From Vreelandella subterranea (lineage in GTDB: Bacteria > Pseudomonadota > Gammaproteobacteria > Pseudomonadales > Halomonadaceae): a DNA stretch of 64,000 nucleotides. The translations under genes and the position numbers were made by a program. Shown here piece by piece: positions 59,075 through 64,000 of this stretch. The notes under the pieces are model-generated. The model worked only from the letters and a program-made list of their open reading frames with translations. It made no database searches and had not been told where the DNA came from. Position 1 is the stretch's first letter, and each line of letters starts with the position of its first letter. The stretch covers positions 62,001 to 126,000 of the forward strand of contig NZ_FOGS01000002.1 in the NCBI RefSeq assembly GCF_900111305.1, written 5' to 3'.

Positions 59075-60165
59075 ACAGTCTCTCCTTGCGGTATGACAGC
59101 CAGACACCCCTCGACCAAGTGCTGGGTTGCCTCCAGGTAGGCGGCCTGGCGGGCATTAGCGGCCATCGCCGCCAGGGTGTCAGGCGTTAATAAGTTTGCC
59201 AATTCATGGCTAAGGCGCTCGGCGGTCAATTCGGACTGAACGATGCAAAGCGCCGCTTTTGCCTCGACAAGCACCTGGGCATTGACGCGTTGGTGATCAT
59301 CCACCGCGAATGGAAAAGGCACCAGCAAGGCTGGCTTGGCCGCGGCTGCCAGCTCTGCAACGGTCAATGCCCCGGCACGGCAAACCACCAGGTCGGCCCA
59401 GTCATAAGCCGCCGCCATATCATCAATAAAAGGTTCAACCCGAGCCTCGACGTCCTGCTCGGCATACCGAGCCGCGGTATCGGCATCCCGCGCCTTGCCG
59501 GCCTGATGCCATATGGCCGGCCGCTGTGCAGCCTCCAGGCTGGCGATGGCTTGGGGCAGTCGCTCATTGAGGGCCACAGCACCCAGTGAACCACCGACGA
59601 CCAGCAGGCGCAGAGGACGGGCTGCCATGGTCGCCGAATCGCGCGGGTGATTGCCCAAGGTGGCAATATCGTCGCGGACCGGATTACCAATCACTTCCGC
59701 CCGTTGGCCAAAGGCCTGGGGAAAAGCCGCATAGGTGCGGGTCGCCAGGCGAGACAGGACCCTGTTGGTCAACCCCGCCACGGCGTTCTGCTCATGGATC
59801 ACCAGTGGAATGCCCAATGTCCTAGCGGCCAGGCCACCAGGGCCACTGGCAAAGCCACCCAACCCCACCACAACCTGAGGGTTGAATTCTGCCATGACAC
59901 GACGGGACTGACGCACCGCGCGGCCCAGGTTCAAGGGTGCCTTCAGCCAGCCTGCCAGGCCGTTACCGCGCAGACCTGAAATGGCAATGGTATGCAGGGT
60001 GATTCCCGCGTCGGGCACCAGCCGGTTTTCAATGCCTTTCGGACTACCCAGCCACTCAACTCCGACACCCTGAGCCATCAGGGCCCGCGCCAACGATAAA
60101 GCAGGCATCACGTGGCCCCCGGTTCCTCCTGCCATGATGAGCACTCGGCGCGCTGGCTGTGTCAC
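59071..60165 (-). CDS. murG: Lipid II synthase MurG (GlcNAc transferase)
   Basis: Membrane-surface glycosyltransferase that adds GlcNAc to lipid I. It is 364 residues. G-loops [16 protein letters not shown] and [11 protein letters not shown] are seen, with [12 protein letters not shown] and the UDP-binding [14 protein letters not shown]. The GTG at 60165 has GGAG 6 nt upstream; the TTG at 60171 touches that site, so I reject it. It overlaps murC by 4 nt. Confidence 0.96.
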   Translation of the reverse strand: MTQPARRVLIMAGGTGGHVMPALSLARALMAQGVGVEWLGSPKGIENRLVPDAGITLHTIAISGLRGNGLAGWLKAPLNLGRAVRQSRRVMAEFNPQVVVGLGGFASGPGGLAARTLGIPLVIHEQNAVAGLTNRVLSRLATRTYAAFPQAFGQRAEVIGNPVRDDIATLGNHPRDSATMAARPLRLLVVGGSLGAVALNERLPQAIASLEAAQRPAIWHQAGKARDADTAARYAEQDVEARVEPFIDDMAAAYDWADLVVCRAGALTVAELAAAAKPALLVPFPFAVDDHQRVNAQVLVEAKAALCIVQSELTAERLSHELANLLTPDTLAAMAANARQAAYLEATQHLVEGCLAVIPQGETV

Positions 60166-60185
60166 AGGCAACTCCTTAAGCTTGA

Positions 60186-61367
60186 TTATGAGAGGCGTGG
60201 TTCACGCCGCGGGCGATAGGGCGTCGAGGCACGCTTGGGCTGTTGGCGCGTTTCCACATCGGTGCGCAACAACAAACCTATCATGACGCCGGTCACCAGC
60301 AAGCTGGAACCGCCATAGCTCATCAGTGGTAGCGTCAACCCTTTGGTCGGCAGCAGCCCAGAGCTTACCGCCATGTTGATAAACGCCTGAGCCGCAATAA
60401 TGAAACCAATACCATAGCTGACATAAGCGCCGAACAGATGCCCTGACAGCTCAGCTCGACGCCCCACCAACATGGCCCGGGCAATCAACAGCGTAAATAA
60501 CACCACCACGGTGATGGCGCCCAACATCCCCAACTCTTCGGCGACCACTGCAAAAATGAAATCGGTATGCGCCTCGGGGAGGTAATGCAACTTCTGCACG
60601 CTGTTGCCAAGCCCGGTACCGGTGACATGACCACGACCAAAGGCAATCAGTGCCTGGGTCAACTGATACCCCGTCGCAAACTGATCGGCCCAAGGGTCCA
60701 GAAAACTGGTCCAGCGAGCCAGCCGATAGGGTTCCAGCGCCACCATCATCACCGCCCCCGTCGCCAACAGGCTGCCACTACCGATCAATAGGGTTAGCGA
60801 CGCCCCCGCCATCATCAGCATGCCAATCACGCAGGCTGTAAACACCACCATGCCGCCAAAATCAGGCGCCAGAAACAATAGCCCGGCCGGCACGGTCAAT
60901 ACGGCCAGTGGCCGCCACATACTGAACGGCTTGCGCCTGAGGTCGTAAGTAAAGCGCGACATAAACGCCGCCATGTAGAGAATCAAGCCAATCTTGGCGA
61001 GCTCGGACACCTGCAGGCTCGGTAATGGACCGGGCAGCGCAATCCAGCGTTTGCTGCCGTTGATTTCCTGACCGATGAACAACACCAGTGTGAGAAGGAA
61101 AATATTGACAAGCAGAATCAAGCTGGCGTTTTGACGCCATACTTCCAATGGAAGACACAGCATCACCAGGCACGCGGCTATGCCAAGCAGCAAAAACACA
61201 CCATGTTGCTGTGCATAGTGATAACTGTTGTCAACCAACCCGATAGAGGCAGAACTCACCATCACCCAACCCAACCCGGCCAGCGTCACTGCCACCACGA
61301 CCAACCAGACATCACAGGGCGCCCCCTGAGTCGACAATTTTTGGCGCAGACCTTGTAGTCGCTTCAT
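60186..61367 (-). CDS. ftsW: Septal peptidoglycan polymerase FtsW
   Basis: SEDS-family glycosyltransferase working with FtsI at the septum. It is 393 residues with about ten membrane segments. QVSELAKIGLILYMAAFMSR and YLPEAHTDFIFAVVAEELGM hold the conserved SEDS residues (catalytic Asp in HTDF), and LPLMSYGGSSLLVTG is the C-terminal signature. It overlaps murD by 4 nt. Position between murD and murG decides FtsW over RodA. Confidence 0.96.
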   Translation of the reverse strand: MKRLQGLRQKLSTQGAPCDVWLVVVAVTLAGLGWVMVSSASIGLVDNSYHYAQQHGVFLLLGIAACLVMLCLPLEVWRQNASLILLVNIFLLTLVLFIGQEINGSKRWIALPGPLPSLQVSELAKIGLILYMAAFMSRFTYDLRRKPFSMWRPLAVLTVPAGLLFLAPDFGGMVVFTACVIGMLMMAGASLTLLIGSGSLLATGAVMMVALEPYRLARWTSFLDPWADQFATGYQLTQALIAFGRGHVTGTGLGNSVQKLHYLPEAHTDFIFAVVAEELGMLGAITVVVLFTLLIARAMLVGRRAELSGHLFGAYVSYGIGFIIAAQAFINMAVSSGLLPTKGLTLPLMSYGGSSLLVTGVMIGLLLRTDVETRQQPKRASTPYRPRREPRLS

Positions 61368-62752
61368 GAACTTGCCTCGCTGGCGAATTGTGCCTTTTGC
61401 TGTACCCAGTGACGAAAGGCATCGCCTCTTGCCTGGTAATTCACGAATTGGTCCAGACTCGCACAGGCCGGTGACAGCAGCACGCAGTCCCCGGGTTTCG
61501 CAAGTGCATACGCTTCTTGCATCGCATGCGCCAGATCCGCCACCAGACGTGTCTCGACGTGACCTGACAACGCCTCATCCAGACGTGAGGCATCCTGGCC
61601 GAACAGGATAACGCAGCGCGCGTTGGCGCTTAATGGCACCGTCAGGGGAGAAAAATCGGCCCCTTTGCCGACACCGCCTGCCAGCAATATCAACCGACCG
61701 TTCAAGTCGGCACCAATGCCCTCAATGGCCGCAAGGGTCGCTCCCACGTTGGTCCCCTTGCTGTCGTTCACCCATTTCACGCCGTCGAGTTCGGCGATCA
61801 GCTCGCTGCGGTGGGGCAGTCCTTTGAATGCCTTTAATGCCTCGCACATGGCCGCTCGATCAAACTCCAGTGCATCCCCCATGGCCAGAGCGGCCAACCC
61901 GTTAAGGTAATGATGCTGGCCTACCATCGCCAACTGATCGGCGGCAAGCCAAGACGCTTTACCCTTCATCAGGGTTAACCGCCCCTGCTCTAACGCTAAC
62001 CCCAGATCACGACCGCTTGGCGGCTGACTGCCAAAGCGAGTCAGCTCGGCCACCGGCTCGTCGGGAAACGTCATCGGCTCCTCGGCATTGACGACAGCAT
62101 GCTGCGCACCGCGGAAAATGGCTTGCTTGGCACGACGATAGCCTTGCATGTCGCCGTGTCGATCCAGGTGATCTTCCGATAAGTTTAAAAAGGCGGCCAC
62201 CGCCGCTCCAAGGCGAGGGGTGGTTTCGAGCTGGAAACTGGAAAGTTCGAGGATGAACAGCTCAGCGTCAGGCTGTTGCTCCAATAGATCCAGTGCCGGG
62301 GTGCCGAGATTTCCGCCCACAGCGGCCTTGACCCCCGATGCCTGGGCCATCTGCCCGAGCAGGGTCGTCACGCTTGATTTGGCATTCGAGCCGGTAATCG
62401 CGGCAATGGGTGCGGACGCCGCACGCACAAACAGGGCCATTTCGCCGACCAGCCGGGGGTCGCCAGTACGAGGGTTCATCTGCGCCGCCAGCGGCGCTAA
62501 CGTTGGATGATGGGGGTCGACACCCGGGCTCACCACGACCTCTTCCACCGCTTCAATATCCAGGGCCTCGAGGGGGCCGCAATGAACACTGACGTCAGGA
62601 TGGGCATTGAAGAACGCAGCCATTTCGGGCGGTTCATCACGAGTATCCGCCACCATGAACGGCACGCCCTGTCGCGCCAGATGACGGCATATCGCTCGCC
62701 CCGAGAGTCCCAGCCCCACGACGAGCGTTATTCCTGGTGGAACGTGAACCAT
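61364..62752 (-). CDS. murD: UDP-MurNAc-L-Ala--D-glutamate ligase
   Basis: Adds D-Glu to the stem peptide. It is 462 residues. TLVVGLGLSGRAICRHLA N-domain, ATP loop ITGSNAKSSVTTL (Pseudomonas has GSNAKST; here Ser replaces Thr, which still supplies a hydroxyl), LNLSEDHLDRHG, and VNDSKGTNVGAT with ILLAGGVGKGADF in the C-domain. Start at 62752 with GGGAG about 8 nt upstream. 56 nt from mraY. Confidence 0.95.
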   Translation of the reverse strand: MVHVPPGITLVVGLGLSGRAICRHLARQGVPFMVADTRDEPPEMAAFFNAHPDVSVHCGPLEALDIEAVEEVVVSPGVDPHHPTLAPLAAQMNPRTGDPRLVGEMALFVRAASAPIAAITGSNAKSSVTTLLGQMAQASGVKAAVGGNLGTPALDLLEQQPDAELFILELSSFQLETTPRLGAAVAAFLNLSEDHLDRHGDMQGYRRAKQAIFRGAQHAVVNAEEPMTFPDEPVAELTRFGSQPPSGRDLGLALEQGRLTLMKGKASWLAADQLAMVGQHHYLNGLAALAMGDALEFDRAAMCEALKAFKGLPHRSELIAELDGVKWVNDSKGTNVGATLAAIEGIGADLNGRLILLAGGVGKGADFSPLTVPLSANARCVILFGQDASRLDEALSGHVETRLVADLAHAMQEAYALAKPGDCVLLSPACASLDQFVNYQARGDAFRHWVQQKAQFASEASS

Positions 62753-62808
62753 CCCGGCTCCCTCATACCGACCCATGTCGGGCCCGGCCACATTGAAAAT
62801 GAAAAAAC

Positions 62809-63891
62809 TTAACGAACTTTAAGCGTGGCCAGCCCCAGCAGCACCAGCACCACGGTAATGATCCAGAAGCGCACGATCACCCGAGGCTCTGGCCAGCCTT
62901 TCAGTTCATAGTGGTGATGCAACGGCGCCATACGAAAGATGCGCCGCCCTGTCAGCTTGTAAGAACCCACCTGCAAAATGACTGAGACGGTCTCCAGCAC
63001 GAAAATACCGCCCATGATGAACAACACGATTTCCTGGCGGACAATAACAGCCACCACCCCAAGCGCAGCGCCCAGTGCAAGCGCTCCCACATCGCCCATA
63101 AAGACTTGCGCAGGGTAGGTGTTGAACCACAGGAAGCCCAGCCCGGCGCCCGCAATCGTGGCGCAGAAAACGGCCAGCTCACCGGTACCCAGGATAAACG
63201 GAATATGCAGATAGTCGGCGAAAAGCGCGTTGCCGCTGGCATAGGCAAAGACCGCAAGCCCCATCGCCACCAGCACCGTCGGCATGATGGCCAAGCCATC
63301 CAGGCCATCGGTCAGGTTGACGGCATTGGAGCTACCGACAATCACCAGATAGGTTAACAGGATATAAAAAATACCCAGAGGAATCGCGACGTCTTTCAGC
63401 GTCGGTATCAGCAAGCTGGTTTCCACTGCCGAGGCCGCTGTAAAGTAAAGAATCAGTGCCGCACTCAAGCCCACCACCGATTGCCAGAAATACTTCCAGC
63501 GGGCCGGCAGTCCCCGGGGGTTTTTCTCGACCACCTTGCGGTAATCATCTATCCAGCCAATCGCGCCAAAACCCAGTGTCACGCCCAGCACGACCCATAC
63601 GTAGTGATTGGTCAGGTCCCCCCACATCAAGGTGCTGATCGCCATGGCCATCAGAATCATCGCCCCCCCCATGGTCGGCGTACCGGCCTTTGAAAGGTGT
63701 GATTGTGGACCGTCATCACGCACGGCCTGGCCAATTTGCCCTTCGACCAGTCGCCTTATCACCCAGGGCCCCAGCCACAGACACAGAAACAGCGCTGTCA
63801 GGGCGGCGAGGATCACCCGCAAGGTTAAGTAGTTGAAAACCTGGAAGGCAGATTGATACTGCGACAGAAAATTCGCCAAATGAAGTAACAT
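62809..63891 (-). CDS. mraY: Lipid I synthase MraY
   Basis: Integral membrane phospho-MurNAc-pentapeptide transferase. It is 360 residues with about ten helices. [12 protein letters not shown], the Asp residues in [27 protein letters not shown] and [19 protein letters not shown] (HHH motif) are complete. It follows murF by 9 nt. Confidence 0.97.
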   Translation of the reverse strand: MLLHLANFLSQYQSAFQVFNYLTLRVILAALTALFLCLWLGPWVIRRLVEGQIGQAVRDDGPQSHLSKAGTPTMGGAMILMAMAISTLMWGDLTNHYVWVVLGVTLGFGAIGWIDDYRKVVEKNPRGLPARWKYFWQSVVGLSAALILYFTAASAVETSLLIPTLKDVAIPLGIFYILLTYLVIVGSSNAVNLTDGLDGLAIMPTVLVAMGLAVFAYASGNALFADYLHIPFILGTGELAVFCATIAGAGLGFLWFNTYPAQVFMGDVGALALGAALGVVAVIVRQEIVLFIMGGIFVLETVSVILQVGSYKLTGRRIFRMAPLHHHYELKGWPEPRVIVRFWIITVVLVLLGLATLKVR

Positions 63892-63900
63892 GGACGGCGT

Positions 63901-64000
63901 TTACCTTATCTCATCCGTGCGCAGGGCGGTGACAATTTGTTCCATGCCTGCGCTGCGCGACCCTTTTACCAACAAGCTGGCATTGGGCGGCAACGTATTG
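63901..64000 (-). CDS. murF: UDP-MurNAc-tripeptide--D-Ala-D-Ala ligase, C-terminal end only
   Basis: The last 32 codons and the stop of murF lie at the right edge, reading LPPNASLLVKGSRSAGME then QIVTALRTDEIR. The LLVKGSRSAGME segment is the typical MurF C-terminus, and its place right before mraY confirms it. The rest is outside the window. Confidence 0.9.
   Translation of the reverse strand, partial: NTLPPNASLLVKGSRSAGMEQIVTALRTDEIR

Noticed and set aside
61364-62752. Possible inactive MurD because its ATP loop reads GSNAKSS
   Set aside because: Pseudomonas MurD also has GSNAKS, and Ser in place of Thr keeps the hydroxyl; the other motifs are intact.

Overview
The window reads as one continuous stretch of chromosome from a gammaproteobacterium of the Oceanospirillales/Pseudomonadales side, most likely a Halomonas-type (Halomonadaceae) organism. 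This is inferred from protein resemblance and gene order, not from a database search. Almost every gene is a housekeeping gene. I see no insertion sequence, prophage, CRISPR array, rRNA or tRNA.

Layout. (1) 1-3500: the 5' part of a class Ib ribonucleotide reductase operon (nrdH-nrdI-nrdE, cut by the left edge), with manganese-type superoxide dismutase sodA just upstream. (2) 3700-7550: etfBA facing the ETF-ubiquinone oxidoreductase gene across a 426-bp control region. (3) 7600-28070: a block in the order known from Pseudomonas: UvrD-like helicase, DUF1285, tatD, pilZ, holB, tmk, mltG, pabC, fabF, acpP, fabG, fabD, plsX, rpmF, yceD, yceF (maf), sppA, HAD phosphatase, rluC and rne. Fatty-acid synthesis genes sit beside replication and cell-wall genes. 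(4) 28090-38230: envelope block with murB, a small tyrosine phosphatase, kdsB, ycaR, lpxK, msbA, comEC, a DUF2062 gene, lolD and one lolC/E-type gene. (5) 38430-40410: aguA-aguB, agmatine to putrescine. (6) 40480-64000: an E. coli-like mutT-secA-(secM position)-lpxC-ftsZ-ftsA-ftsQ-ddlB-murC-murG-ftsW-murD-mraY-murF series (the dcw cluster), with argJ between mutT and secA. Between the secA end and lpxC it carries dciA and a four-gene accessory module (46675-52039).

The most interesting item is the 120-codon gene at 45618-45980, directly upstream of secA in the place where E. coli has secM. It is not SecM by simple sequence identity. It does have a signal peptide, a very basic passenger and a C-terminal FSRRGPPQ segment reminiscent of the SecM RAGP and RAPP-type arrest motifs. 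A 10-bp RNA helix joins its last codons to the secA leader, and a small hairpin holds the secA ribosome binding site. I propose a diverged secretion-monitoring arrest peptide controlling secA.

Second is the accessory module: Hsp20 faces an ATP-grasp ligase plus CocE/NonD hydrolase across heat-shock-like promoter elements, with an unrecognised membrane protein behind Hsp20. Further points are a probable TTG start for nrdE overlapping nrdI, candidate NrdR and PsrA sites, an rne leader with three hairpins, a C9 run at the start of murC, a Nudix-ThiE fusion, and the absence of fabH, exbBD and a second lolC/E gene from their usual places.
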